A DNA stretch of 64,000 bases, taken from assembly GCF_036227565.1 (NCBI RefSeq), contig NZ_CP109460.1:7502001-7566000 (forward strand). Direction: 5' to 3'. Source of the DNA: Streptomyces sp. NBC_01454 (GTDB lineage: Bacteria; Actinomycetota; Actinomycetes; Streptomycetales; Streptomycetaceae). Positions 15,237 through 23,282 of the stretch are shown here, one piece after another. The notes beneath the pieces are model-generated. The model was not told the DNA's origin, searched no databases, and saw only the letters and a program-made list of their open reading frames with translations. The position numbers were made by a program, and so were the translations under genes. How positions within the stretch are numbered: the first letter of the stretch is position 1; each line of letters opens with the position of its first letter.

Positions 15237-18200
15237 TTACTCGTCATCCGACGGCGCGGGGCTGTCAGGGGCGTCCGCCGGAGCCCGGCCCGCGGCGTGG
15301 TGGCGGGTGTCGTCCCCCAGGATCTCGCCACGCCGCCGCTTGAGGTCGTTGAGGTGGTTCCGCATTTCCCGCGAACCCGTGCCGTCGTCGGGGTGCGGCA
15401 GGGTGTGCGTCGTCGGCACCTTGCCGAAGACGCGGTACATCAGGGAGGCGCAGCCCTTCTGCGCACAGGGGGCGCGTTCCGTGTAGACCTCGGTGACCCG
15501 GATGCGCTGACCGTCGGGGAGTGTGGACTGCATGTGCTGCATGTATTCGACCGCGGCACGTTCGGAGTGCTTCGACTTTCCCGTCCAGGGCTGGTCGTCG
15601 ACCTTGGTGACATTTCCGCTGGTCCCGAAGCTGCGCGCCAGCATCACATATTCGGTGGAGCCCGGCTCTATGACATAGCGGAATGCCGCGTAGTTGGCGG
15701 ACGGCGCGAGGCCGAAGTTGTTCTGTCCCGAGTGCTGGTCGGCGGCGGAGCCGGGCACCGCGTACTGATGGAAGTAGTCGTGGTCCAGCCGCGCGCGCTC
15801 GACCATGCGTCCCAGATCGCTGTCGTCCCAGTCCTGCGGCTGGGAGTCGACCAGTTCCTGGCCTCGGGCCGCGGTGAACGGGGTGGTGTCCGGCTCGTCA
15901 CGAAGCCGGCCGTCATATTCGTCGCTGTCGCTGTCGCTGTCGTGGCTGTCGTGGTCGTTGTCGGGGTCGGAGGGCGGTTGGCGTTCGCCGTCCGGGTCGT
16001 GATCGTCGCGGTCGGCATCGGGCATGTCGACATCGGACGACTCCTCGGACGCATCCGCCTCGTCCCGCCTCGGCCGCTTGGTGGGGTCCCCGTCGTCGAT
16101 CTCCATGTCCTCGGGAGAACGCGCGCGCTTCTTCCCGTCCGATCCGGCGGGTTCCGCGGCCGGCCGGCGCTCGCCGTGGCCGTCCCGGTCGGGACCGGAG
16201 CCGTTGTCGTGGCGGGAGTCGTCGTGGCGTGCACCGTCCTGGACGGGGCGGCGGTGGGGATCGAGCGGGATGGCGTGGACGCCGTTGTCGCCGTCGTGGA
16301 GGGGTGTGTTGCTGCGCTGTCCGGTTTGGGCGTCGACGTAGGTGAGGGTGCCGTGGTGGTTGACGACGTTCCAGGCGTGGGCGCGGCCGTTGCGGTCCTG
16401 GGTGATGATGACGGCCTGGGAGCCGTGGCCGGAGTTGTGGAGGTCGTTTTCCAGGCGGTGGAAGGCGTCGCGGCCGTTGCCGTAGTCGTGGAAGCGGCTG
16501 CCGAGGGTGTTCTCGATGCGGTCGCGGCCGTTGGTCTCGCCGCGGTCGGAGGGGGTGCCGTCGGGGTTGAGGTCGGGGGTGCGGTGGGCGGCGGCGGTGG
16601 GGTTGCCGGAGTAGGTGTCGGCGGCGGCCAGCGCGGAGTCGACGCAGTTGTTGTTGCGGCCCGGCGCGTCGGGGCCGGGGTGGTTGATGGAGTCGAGCCA
16701 GTTGCCGTCGTCCGGGTCGGGGTGGCGCTGCGGCTCGCCGTTCTCGTCCCGGGGGATCGAGTCCTCGACCCGCTGCTGATGCTCGTCGGTGGGACCTTCG
16801 AGACCGCCCGGGTGCTCGCGGTTGCGGGTTTCGGAGGCGGGAGTGGGGTCGGACGTCCCGTCGGAATGCTGGTCCGTCGGGCCGTTGGATTCCTTGGGGT
16901 GATCGTTGCCGGCGCCCTCGTTGCCCGGGTGGTCGTTGCCCGGACGGCTGTTGCCCGGAGGGGTGTTGCCCGGAGGGTTGCTGTCCGGACGACCGTTGTC
17001 AGAGCGGTCGCTGTCAGGACCGTCGTGGGCCGGAGTGCCGTTGTGCGGGCGGTCGTTGGGCGGCTGGTTGGTGCCCGGACGGTTGGCGTCGGGGCGTGGC
17101 AGACGCGGATCCGGGCGCCCGTGCTGGGTGTCGGGACGTGGGGTGTAGGCGGGGCGGTCCTGGGTGCGCTGCGGCGGGATGTGCCGGCCGGGCCGGGAGC
17201 CGTCCGGGCGCTGGTGGGAGGAGCCGGAGCCCGAGCCGGGGCTCTGGGGTGTTCCGCCACGGGGCGGGGCGCCGGTGGGGGTGTGGCCACCGCCCTGGGT
17301 GGGCACGGTGGGAGCTCCCATGACCGGGGCGGTGCCTGGCGGGGTGTGCTGCGGCGACTGCGAGGAGCCGGGGGTGGCAGCGGGCTGATGAGTGTTACCG
17401 GGGTCCGCCGGGTGCTGGGTGGGCGGGGGCGCGGTCATGGTGTCGGCGGACTGGGTGGTGACGGTGGTGTCGTCGTCGCCGGCGTGCGGCGTGGGGTCGC
17501 CGGGGGAGGGATCGCGGTGCTGGACGGACGGACCGGAGGAGGGTGAGTGCTGCACCGGGGCGCCCTGGGAGGGCACGCTCACGTGCGGCGTTGCGGAACG
17601 CCCGCCGGTGCCGGCACCGGAGTTGTCCCCGTTGTGGGAGCCGGAGTCGGAGCCGGAGCCGTCTCCGCCCTGGGAGCCGCTGTGCGCGCTGTCGCCGTAG
17701 GGGGAGGTGTCGGTGTTGGTGGGCGGGTTACCGGCAACGGGGTCGGGGGAGGGCGACGGCTGCGACGGCTGCGACGACTGACCCGTTTCCTGGTGTGAAG
17801 TGCCCTCGGGTTTGCCGGAGTTGGACTGGTCGCCGAATGAATGGTCGGCGGCCGGACCGGGGTCGTGAGCCAGGCCGGAGTCGTGAGCCGGACCGGAGTC
17901 ATGAGCCGGTGACGAGTCGTGAGCGGGGGCCGGGTCGGGAGCCGATGCGGCGTCGGGGGTCGGCGCGGCCGGGGTGGGGTGCGTGCTGAAGGGCTCCGTG
18001 TCGGGGCGGGCGTGGTCCGGGGCGCCGTCGGCCGTCGGCTGGGTGCTCACCGGGTCGGGGCGTGCGGAGTCGGGTGTGTGGTCCGGCGTGGGGTGGGTGC
18101 CGACCGGGTCGGTGTCCGGACGTGTGGAGTCCGGATGTGCCGAGTCAGGTCGAGCGGAGTCCGGGGTGTTGTCAGGGGTGGGCTGGGTGCCCGCTGAGTC

Positions 18201-19625
18201 CGTGTCCGGGCGGGGATGGTCCGGGCCGGTGCCACCCGAGTCGGGCGTGGTCCCCGAGTCGGGAGCGGGCCCCGAGTGGGAGGCGGCCCCCGGGTCATGT
18301 GTGGTGCCGGTGTCGAGGCTGGTGCCGGAGTCCGTGGCCGACCCGTACGGGCTGTCATGGCCGCCCTGGTAGCCGGCGTCGAAAGGCGAACGCTGGTCCG
18401 GGGGCGGCAGCGGATGCGCGGAGGGAGAGCTGTGGCTGCCGTCCGTACCCGCGGTGGAGCCGTCGGGTGTGGTGGAGGTGTCGTTTCCGGAGCCGGTGTT
18501 CGCGCCGGAGTCGCTCAGGGGGCGGGGCACGTGCGACGAGCTGCCGGAGCCGCTGCTTCCGCCGCTACCGCTGCCGTCCCCCGAGCCGTGTCCACCGCCG
18601 CTGGAGTCTCCGGACCCGGACCCGGACCCGGACCCGGACCCGCTGTCGGTGCTGGACCCGCCACCGCTGGACCCACTCCCGGAACGGTCACCGCCCCCGG
18701 AGTTGCCCTCGCTCCCGGAGCTGCCGCCGTTCCCGGAGCTGCCCTCGCCGCCAGAGTTACCGGAGTCACCGGAGCCACTTGACTCACCAGAGCTGCTTGA
18801 CTCACTTGATTCACTCGACTCGCTGGAGCTCCCGCCGCTTCCCCCGCTGTCCTCGCCGCCGTGGTCACTCCCGCCGCGTCCGGCAGCGTGATCGAGACCG
18901 TTGTTGACGTGGTGGCCCGCCCGGGCCCCCGCGCCGTCACGCAGGGACTCGGCGAAGGTCTGGCCGGAGTTCTTCAGCGCGTCCGCACCGGCTTCGGCAC
19001 CGGCATGCGCGCTGCGCCCGACGTCGAAGCCGTTCTGCGCCCCGAAGTTCATGTTCACGCCCTGCGCGATGGCGTCGGAGGCCATGGCCTCCAGCGCGGA
19101 CACGGCGGGCTCCTTGACCGTCTCGACGATGGCCTCGACCAGGGCCTCGCGGGCTTCCTTCAGGATGCGGCGCACGATCAGCCGGGTGGCCTGGGTGGCG
19201 CCCGCCGCGGCGACCTCGGACAGGCCGAAGGTGAAGGGGGCCGCGGCCTGGGCGGCGATGATCTCCGCGGCGAGGATCGCGAGTTGGGCGATCACCGCGA
19301 CCTTCATCCCGACGATGACTCCGGAACCGGCGTCCAGAGCTAACGCGATGACCTCCGCGGCGGAACGGGCGTCGTCGAGGTAGCCGGAACCGTTGCCGGA
19401 GAACTTTCCCCAGGTCGCGTTGAAGCCGTCGATGCTGTCGCCGGAGTTGGCGGACAGCACATTGCCGGCGGCGGTGACGCCCTCGGACTGCAGCTGCTCC
19501 ACGGCGTGCGCGAACTCCCGCCAGGTGTCGGCGGATTCGCTCATCTTGTCCTCGTCGCCGGTTGGCCAGTCGTAGCCGAGCATTTCAAGGACCCACTCGA
19601 GCCAGTCCGGCAGCATGAGCGACAT
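15237..19625 (-). CDS. polymorphic toxin: papain-like plus deaminase domains
   Basis: A 1462-residue exported toxin. Residues 1-240 are helical and WXG100/LXG-like (MSESADTWREFAHAVEQL, then membrane-prone AVIAQLAILAAEIIAAQ), suggesting type VII export. Residues 240-960 are a low-complexity Ser/Gly, then Pro/Asp/Thr linker. A papain-like glutamine-deamidase-type domain follows with Cys994 (RNNNCVDSALAA), His1083 (GRAHAWNVVNHHG) and Asp1098 (YVDAQTG). The C-terminus is a zinc deaminase with His1353/Glu1355 (SKHSERAAV) and Cys1387/Cys1392 (APCAQKGCASL). I chose the ATG at 19625, with GGGGGATT upstream, over an in-frame start in the repeat region. Two effector domains in one protein are notable. 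The targets are unknown. Confidence 0.8.
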   Translation of the reverse strand: MSLMLPDWLEWVLEMLGYDWPTGDEDKMSESADTWREFAHAVEQLQSEGVTAAGNVLSANSGDSIDGFNATWGKFSGNGSGYLDDARSAAEVIALALDAGSGVIVGMKVAVIAQLAILAAEIIAAQAAAPFTFGLSEVAAAGATQATRLIVRRILKEAREALVEAIVETVKEPAVSALEAMASDAIAQGVNMNFGAQNGFDVGRSAHAGAEAGADALKNSGQTFAESLRDGAGARAGHHVNNGLDHAAGRGGSDHGGEDSGGSGGSSSESSESSESSSSGESSGSGDSGNSGGEGSSGNGGSSGSEGNSGGGDRSGSGSSGGGSSTDSGSGSGSGSGSGDSSGGGHGSGDGSGSGGSSGSGSSSHVPRPLSDSGANTGSGNDTSTTPDGSTAGTDGSHSSPSAHPLPPPDQRSPFDAGYQGGHDSPYGSATDSGTSLDTGTTHDPGAASHSGPAPDSGTTPDSGGTGPDHPRPDTDSAGTQPTPDNTPDSARPDSAHPDSTRPDTDPVGTHPTPDHTPDSARPDPVSTQPTADGAPDHARPDTEPFSTHPTPAAPTPDAASAPDPAPAHDSSPAHDSGPAHDSGLAHDPGPAADHSFGDQSNSGKPEGTSHQETGQSSQPSQPSPSPDPVAGNPPTNTDTSPYGDSAHSGSQGGDGSGSDSGSHNGDNSGAGTGGRSATPHVSVPSQGAPVQHSPSSGPSVQHRDPSPGDPTPHAGDDDTTVTTQSADTMTAPPPTQHPADPGNTHQPAATPGSSQSPQHTPPGTAPVMGAPTVPTQGGGHTPTGAPPRGGTPQSPGSGSGSSHQRPDGSRPGRHIPPQRTQDRPAYTPRPDTQHGRPDPRLPRPDANRPGTNQPPNDRPHNGTPAHDGPDSDRSDNGRPDSNPPGNTPPGNSRPGNDHPGNEGAGNDHPKESNGPTDQHSDGTSDPTPASETRNREHPGGLEGPTDEHQQRVEDSIPRDENGEPQRHPDPDDGNWLDSINHPGPDAPGRNNNCVDSALAAADTYSGNPTAAAHRTPDLNPDGTPSDRGETNGRDRIENTLGSRFHDYGNGRDAFHRLENDLHNSGHGSQAVIITQDRNGRAHAWNVVNHHGTLTYVDAQTGQRSNTPLHDGDNGVHAIPLDPHRRPVQDGARHDDSRHDNGSGPDRDGHGERRPAAEPAGSDGKKRARSPEDMEIDDGDPTKRPRRDEADASEESSDVDMPDADRDDHDPDGERQPPSDPDNDHDSHDSDSDSDEYDGRLRDEPDTTPFTAARGQELVDSQPQDWDDSDLGRMVERARLDHDYFHQYAVPGSAADQHSGQNNFGLAPSANYAAFRYVIEPGSTEYVMLARSFGTSGNVTKVDDQPWTGKSKHSERAAVEYMQHMQSTLPDGQRIRVTEVYTERAPCAQKGCASLMYRVFGKVPTTHTLPHPDDGTGSREMRNHLNDLKRRRGEILGDDTRHHAAGRAPADAPDSPAPSDDE
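17861..17925 (-). repeat. AHDSGP-type protein repeats in toxin linker
   Basis: Within the toxin linker, the heptad-like unit AHDSGP(x) recurs about four times with Ser, Leu or Pro variants. On DNA the unit GTCGTGAGCC recurs with small changes. It lies in the long flexible linker and probably acts as a spacer. Confidence 0.6.
17995..18235 (-). repeat. Pro/Asp/Thr pseudo-repeats in toxin linker
   Basis: The linker here contains degenerate copies of about 25-30 residues built on THPTPDHTPDSARPD with DTDPVG, DTEPFS and DTDSAG variants. They look like unequal-crossover products and extend the disordered arm that carries the toxic domains. Confidence 0.55.
18611..18640. repeat. hexanucleotide repeat (CGGACC)5
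   Basis: Five exact tandem copies of CGGACC, read on the coding strand as GGTCCG, encode (Gly-Ser)n inside the toxin linker. Unit-length changes would lengthen or shorten the linker without shifting the frame. Confidence 0.8.
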
Positions 19626-19743
19626 GGCGGCAATCCCCCGTAAAACAGTGCAGCGATGGTGTGGAGAAGGAGGAACAGAAGGGCGGTGACCGGAGTCGCG
19701 ACCGGTGGACGAAGTGGCGGTGGACGGAGTGGTGGACGGAGCG

Positions 19744-19803
19744 GCGGTTGATCGAGCAGCGGTTGATCGAGCAGCGGTTGATCGAGCGGCGGTTGATCGA
19801 GCG
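19744..19803. repeat. four tandem 15-bp repeats upstream of the toxin
   Basis: GCGGTTGATCGAGCA is repeated four times in perfect register; the last two copies end in G. They lie 118 to 178 bases upstream of the toxin ATG, preceded by a run of GGTGGACGGAGT-like units at 19705-19743. The period keeps an open frame on the minus strand that would encode AARST repeats, so a longer toxin start cannot be fully excluded. A regulatory array or slippage-prone tract is equally possible. Confidence 0.75.
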
Positions 19804-19944
19804 GCGACGGACAAACGGCGTGGGGCGGAACGGAGTTGGTGGTGACGGGTCTTATGGCCGGGGGTGAACGTCCGACTCGGATGGGGCGTTCACGGGGTGC
19901 CTCTCCCTGACCGTCAGTGGTCCTCCGCTGCTGAAAGTTCGTCA

Positions 19945-19990
19945 AGGGTGGGATCTGATTCAACAAAGTTTAGTCATATCTCTGACGGTG
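19945..19990. promoter_or_regulatory. AT-rich patch in 600-bp intergenic region
   Basis: The 19626-20225 stretch separates the toxin (minus) from the hydroxyproline operon (plus) and shows no convincing gene. A distinctly AT-rich island around 19958-19982 (CAACAAAGTTTAGTCATATC) stands out from the GC-rich background and probably contains a promoter, most likely for the toxin unit. No consensus -35/-10 pair is clear. Confidence 0.3.
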
Positions 19991-20207
19991 GTTCAGCGCG
20001 CTCATCGTCACAGTGTCCTCACCAAGGTTGCTCAAGTGGTGGGGCAAGCGGCCCAATCGACCTCAAGAGCCGGCAAATCGCAGCGATGTGGGGGAGTGTG
20101 GAGCAGGCATCCGCGTGCGGGAGGCCACGGCAAGATCTTGTTCGGCGGGGCAGGCTCGGGCCGTCCGCGGCGGAGGTGTACGAAGTACCCTTTTCGCAGC
20201 GTGTGTT

Positions 20208-20221
20208 GTGTGACATATTAC
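20208..20221 (+). promoter_or_regulatory. GntR operator-like site A, hydroxyproline operon
   Basis: GTGTGACATATTAC lies directly in front of the first gene. It matches site B (23249-23262, other strand) in 13 of 14 positions, and the flanking CTGA is shared too. It contains GTGTGAC, a GT-N3-AC core like that of FadR-type GntR operators. It also overlaps a possible -10 (CATATT), consistent with repression by the linked GntR protein. Confidence 0.6.
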
Positions 20222-20225
20222 TGAC

Positions 20226-21398
20226 GTGCCCACGAGACACAGACGCCTTCTGGACGCTCCGGACGTGGTGATCGTCGGGGCCGGTGTGGTCGGCGCCGCC
20301 TGCGCCTTCTACGCCGGCCGTGCCGGTCTCTCCGTCGCCGTGGTCGACCGCGGACCCGTCGCGGGCGGCACCACCGGCGCCGGCGAGGGGAACCTGCTGG
20401 TCTCCGACAAGGAGCCGGGCCCGGAACTCGCCCTCGCGCTGCTCTCCACCGGTCTGTGGCGCGATCTGGCCGCCGAACTCCCGCCGGAGATCGAGTACGA
20501 GACGAAGGGCGGACTGGTCGTCGCCGCCGACGAGCCCGGTCTGACGTCCCTGCGTGCCTTCCGCGCGGCGCAGAGCGCAGAGGGGGTGGAGAGCACGGAC
20601 GTCCCGGGCGACCGGCTGCGGGACCTCGAACCCCACCTGGCCCCCGGCCTCGCCGGCGGCGTGCTCTATCCGCAGGACGCGCAGGTCCAGCCCGCGCTGG
20701 CCGCCGCCCACCTGCTGCGTGCCTCCGGCGCCCGACTGCATCTGGGGGCCGAGGTCACGGCCGTGCTGCGCGGGCCCGGCGGAGCGGTCCGCGGCGTCCG
20801 TACGCCGCGCGGCGACCTCCTCGCCCCCGCCGTCGTGAATGCCACCGGCACCTGGGCCGGCCGGCTGGCCTCGCTCGCGGGGGTGACCGTCCCTGTCCTG
20901 CCGCGCCGCGGATATGTGCTGGTCACCGAGGCGTTGCCGCGTGTCGTGCGCCGCAAGGTGTATGCCGCGGACTATGTCGCCGACGTGGCCAGCGGCTCGG
21001 CCGCGCTCCAGACCTCCGCCGTCGTCGAGGGCACCCCGGCAGGCCCGGTGCTCATCGGCGCCAGCCGCGAACGCGTCGGCTTCGCCCGCACGCTCTCGGC
21101 CGGCGTACTGCGCCGGCTCGCCGCCCAGGCGGCGGCCCTGTTCCCCGTCCTGGCGGAGGTCCGGGTGATCCGTACGTACCAGGGCTTCCGTCCCTACCTT
21201 CCGGACCACCTCCCGGCGATCGGCCCCGACCCGCGCGCCCCGGGCCTGCTGCACGCCTGCGGCCACGAGGGCGCGGGCATCGGCCTCGCCCCGGCCACGG
21301 GCCTGCTGATCGCCGCCGCGCTGACGGACACCGCCGGCCCGCTGGACGCCCGGCCGTTCCGCCCGGACCGCTTCACCGAAGGGACGGAGTCGGTATGA
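20226..21398 (+). CDS. FAD-dependent D-hydroxyproline dehydrogenase, DAO-type subunit
   Basis: A 390-residue D-amino-acid-oxidase-family flavoprotein. The dinucleotide motif is VVIVGAGVVGAACAFYAG. It has the DAO-type GGTTGAGEGNLLVSDKEPGPEL, ATGTWAGRLASLAG and the C-terminal GFRPYLPDHLPAIGPD..HACGHEGAGIGLAPATG. With the downstream ferredoxin-like and FAD/NAD proteins it forms the three-part dehydrogenase that oxidises cis-4-hydroxy-D-proline to pyrroline-4-hydroxy-2-carboxylate. The GTG start lies only 4 bases after operator site A and has no Shine-Dalgarno sequence, so the mRNA is probably leaderless. A sarcosine- or opine-oxidase-like function is the alternative; the neighbours favour hydroxyproline. 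Confidence 0.82.
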   Translation: MPTRHRRLLDAPDVVIVGAGVVGAACAFYAGRAGLSVAVVDRGPVAGGTTGAGEGNLLVSDKEPGPELALALLSTGLWRDLAAELPPEIEYETKGGLVVAADEPGLTSLRAFRAAQSAEGVESTDVPGDRLRDLEPHLAPGLAGGVLYPQDAQVQPALAAAHLLRASGARLHLGAEVTAVLRGPGGAVRGVRTPRGDLLAPAVVNATGTWAGRLASLAGVTVPVLPRRGYVLVTEALPRVVRRKVYAADYVADVASGSAALQTSAVVEGTPAGPVLIGASRERVGFARTLSAGVLRRLAAQAAALFPVLAEVRVIRTYQGFRPYLPDHLPAIGPDPRAPGLLHACGHEGAGIGLAPATGLLIAAALTDTAGPLDARPFRPDRFTEGTESV

Positions 21399-21480
21399 GT
21401 CGGCATGAACCGAGCCGCGCCATACGCTGCCCCGCCGCATCCCCACCCCGCCGCCGTCACCCCGCCCACCGGAGCCCGGC

Positions 21481-21837
21481 ATGAACCGACCCCGACCTCG
21501 ACCCCGGCCCCAGCCCCGACGCCCCCGCCCCACCCCCGCCGCTCTCGTACGGGCCGCGCCAGGGCCGGCCTTCGAGATCACGCTCGACGGGCGGGCGCTG
21601 TCGGCGCTGCCCGGGCAGAGCATCGCGGCCGCGCTCTGGGCCGCGGGGGTGCTCTCCTGGCGGACCACGCGCCGGGGCGGCCGGGCGCGGGGTGCGTTCT
21701 GCGGGATCGGCTCCTGTTTCGACTGCCTGGCGACCGTCAACGGCACCCCCAATCAACGGGCTTGTCTGGTGCCGGCCCGGCCGGGGGACGCGATCACCAC
21801 CCAGGAGGGACACGGGCGTGCCGATCTCACCGTCTGA
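21481..21837 (+). CDS. [2Fe-2S] subunit of D-hydroxyproline dehydrogenase
   Basis: A 118-residue small iron-sulfur protein. After an Arg/Pro-rich 20-residue N-terminus, it has a plant-type ferredoxin-like domain with cysteines spaced C-x4-C-x2-C-x11-C in FCGIGSCFDCLATVNGTPNQRAC. This is the pattern of the small subunit (HcnA/SoxA-N-like) that sits between the two flavoproteins in amine dehydrogenases. GGAGC precedes the ATG. Its 3' end overlaps the next gene by 20 bases, so the two are translationally linked. It is thought to relay electrons from the DAO-type flavin to the larger FAD/NAD-type subunit. Confidence 0.82.
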   Translation: MNRPRPRPRPQPRRPRPTPAALVRAAPGPAFEITLDGRALSALPGQSIAAALWAAGVLSWRTTRRGGRARGAFCGIGSCFDCLATVNGTPNQRACLVPARPGDAITTQEGHGRADLTV

Positions 21838-23212
21838 CACCCATGATCTCGCCGTCATCGGCGCGGGGCCGGCCGGGCTCGCCGCTGCCGTCACCGCCGC
21901 CGACCTCGGGCTGACCGTCGCGCTGGTCGATGCCGCCGCCCGGCCGGGCGGACAGTTCTACCGGCAGCCGGCCGCCGGGCTGGGCGCGGCCCGCCCGCAG
22001 GCCCTGCACCACTCCTGGGGCGCGTTCGCCCGGCGCGCCGGACGGCTGGACGCGCACCGGGCGGCCGGCCGGATCCACCACTACACCGAGCACCACGTCT
22101 GGGCCGTCACCCGGGAGGCGGCGCACTGGGCCGTGCACGCGGCGACCGGGCCCGACGGGGCCGGGGCGCGGGCCGAGGTGGCCGCGCACAAAGTGCTCCT
22201 CGCCACCGGCGCCTACGAGCGCCAACTGCCCTTCCCCGGCTGGACCGTGCCCGGCGTCGTGGGCGCAGGCGGTGCGCAGGCCATGCTGAAGGCGGGGCTG
22301 GTGGTGCCGGGGCGGCGGATCGTGGTCGCGGGCAGCGGGCCGCTGCTGCTCGCCGTCGCCGGGTCGCTGGCCGCTGCCGGGGCCAGGGTGCCGGTGGTCG
22401 TCGAGGCGGGTGGCTACGCCGGATACGCCCGGGTGCCGCGCACGCTCGCCGCCAACCCGCGCAAGCTCGCGGAAGGGGCCGGCCACGCCGTCACCCTGCG
22501 CCGGTACGGCGTCCGCCTGCGCACCCACAGTGCGATCACCGCCGTGCACGGCACCGACCGGGTCGAGGCCGTCACGCTGACCCGGCTCGACCGGGACTGG
22601 CGGCCGGTCGCCGGGACCGGGCTGCGCATCCCGTGCGACGCGCTCGCCGTCGGGCACGGACTCGTACCGCAGCTGGACCTGGCGACCGCGCTGGGCTGTG
22701 CGACCCGCCGCACTCCCGACGGCACCGCCGCGCTGGTGCTCGACGGCCGGCAGCGGACCTCGGTCGACGGAGTCTGGGCCGCCGGCGAGACCGGGGGCGT
22801 GGGAGGTGTCGAACTCGCGCTGACCGAGGGCGAGGTGGCGGCGTACGACATCGCGCGGCGGGCCGTCGGCGGGGTGCTGCGGCGGCGCCGGGACCGTTTG
22901 CGGCGGTTCGCCGGGGTCATGGCCGCCGCCCATGCGCCGCGGGCCGGCTGGTCCGACTGGCTGGGCGCGGACACCGAGGTCTGCCGCTGCGAGGAGGTCA
23001 CGGCCGGACAAATCCGGGAGGCCGTCGGCGGACTCGGGGCCCGCGACACCCGTACCGTCAAACTGCTCACCCGCGCCGGAATGGGCTGGTGCCAGAGCCG
23101 GGTGTGCGGTCCCGCCGTGGCGCACCTCGCGGGGGAGAGCGAGCCCGCGGCCGGCCGCCGGCTGCTCGCCTGTCCTGTCACGCTGGGGGAACTCGCCCGC
23201 GAAGACCGGTAG
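21818..23212 (+). CDS. FAD/NAD-type subunit of D-hydroxyproline dehydrogenase
   Basis: A 464-residue pyridine-nucleotide-disulfide-type flavoprotein. The motifs are AVIGAGPAGLAAAVTAADLGL at the N-terminus, LLATGAYERQLPFPGWTVPGV, a second nucleotide site VVAGSGPLLLAVAGSLAAAG and GVWAAGETGGVGG. The C-terminal region adds four cysteines in VCRCEEVT and GWCQSRVCGP, a BFD-like [2Fe-2S] site. This matches the HcnB/SoxA-type large subunit of D-hydroxyproline and opine dehydrogenases. The GTG at 21818 follows GGAGGGA by 8 bases and lies inside the ferredoxin gene. Confidence 0.82.
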   Translation: MPISPSDTHDLAVIGAGPAGLAAAVTAADLGLTVALVDAAARPGGQFYRQPAAGLGAARPQALHHSWGAFARRAGRLDAHRAAGRIHHYTEHHVWAVTREAAHWAVHAATGPDGAGARAEVAAHKVLLATGAYERQLPFPGWTVPGVVGAGGAQAMLKAGLVVPGRRIVVAGSGPLLLAVAGSLAAAGARVPVVVEAGGYAGYARVPRTLAANPRKLAEGAGHAVTLRRYGVRLRTHSAITAVHGTDRVEAVTLTRLDRDWRPVAGTGLRIPCDALAVGHGLVPQLDLATALGCATRRTPDGTAALVLDGRQRTSVDGVWAAGETGGVGGVELALTEGEVAAYDIARRAVGGVLRRRRDRLRRFAGVMAAAHAPRAGWSDWLGADTEVCRCEEVTAGQIREAVGGLGARDTRTVKLLTRAGMGWCQSRVCGPAVAHLAGESEPAAGRRLLACPVTLGELAREDR

Positions 23213-23248
23213 TTCGTGCCGACGGCCTTGGCAATCCGCTACAGCTCA

Positions 23249-23262
23249 GTAAAATGTCACAC
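23249..23262 (-). promoter_or_regulatory. GntR operator-like site B
   Basis: Read on the minus strand the site is GTGTGACATTTTAC, differing from site A by one base, with CTGA also shared on the flank. It lies 21 bases before the deaminase start. It could control an internal promoter for the deaminase and epimerase genes or strengthen repression of the whole operon. Confidence 0.6.
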
Positions 23263-23282
23263 CTCATAGAAGGAGACAGCAC

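Noticed and set aside
19744..19803. Tandem repeats as a possible CRISPR array
   Set aside because: The units are 15 bases long and contiguous, without spacers, and there are no cas genes.
19626..19814. Longer toxin start at 19814 including AARST repeats
   Set aside because: The in-frame extension is low-complexity repeat sequence, whereas the ATG at 19625 has a good ribosome site and starts directly at the conserved N-terminal domain.
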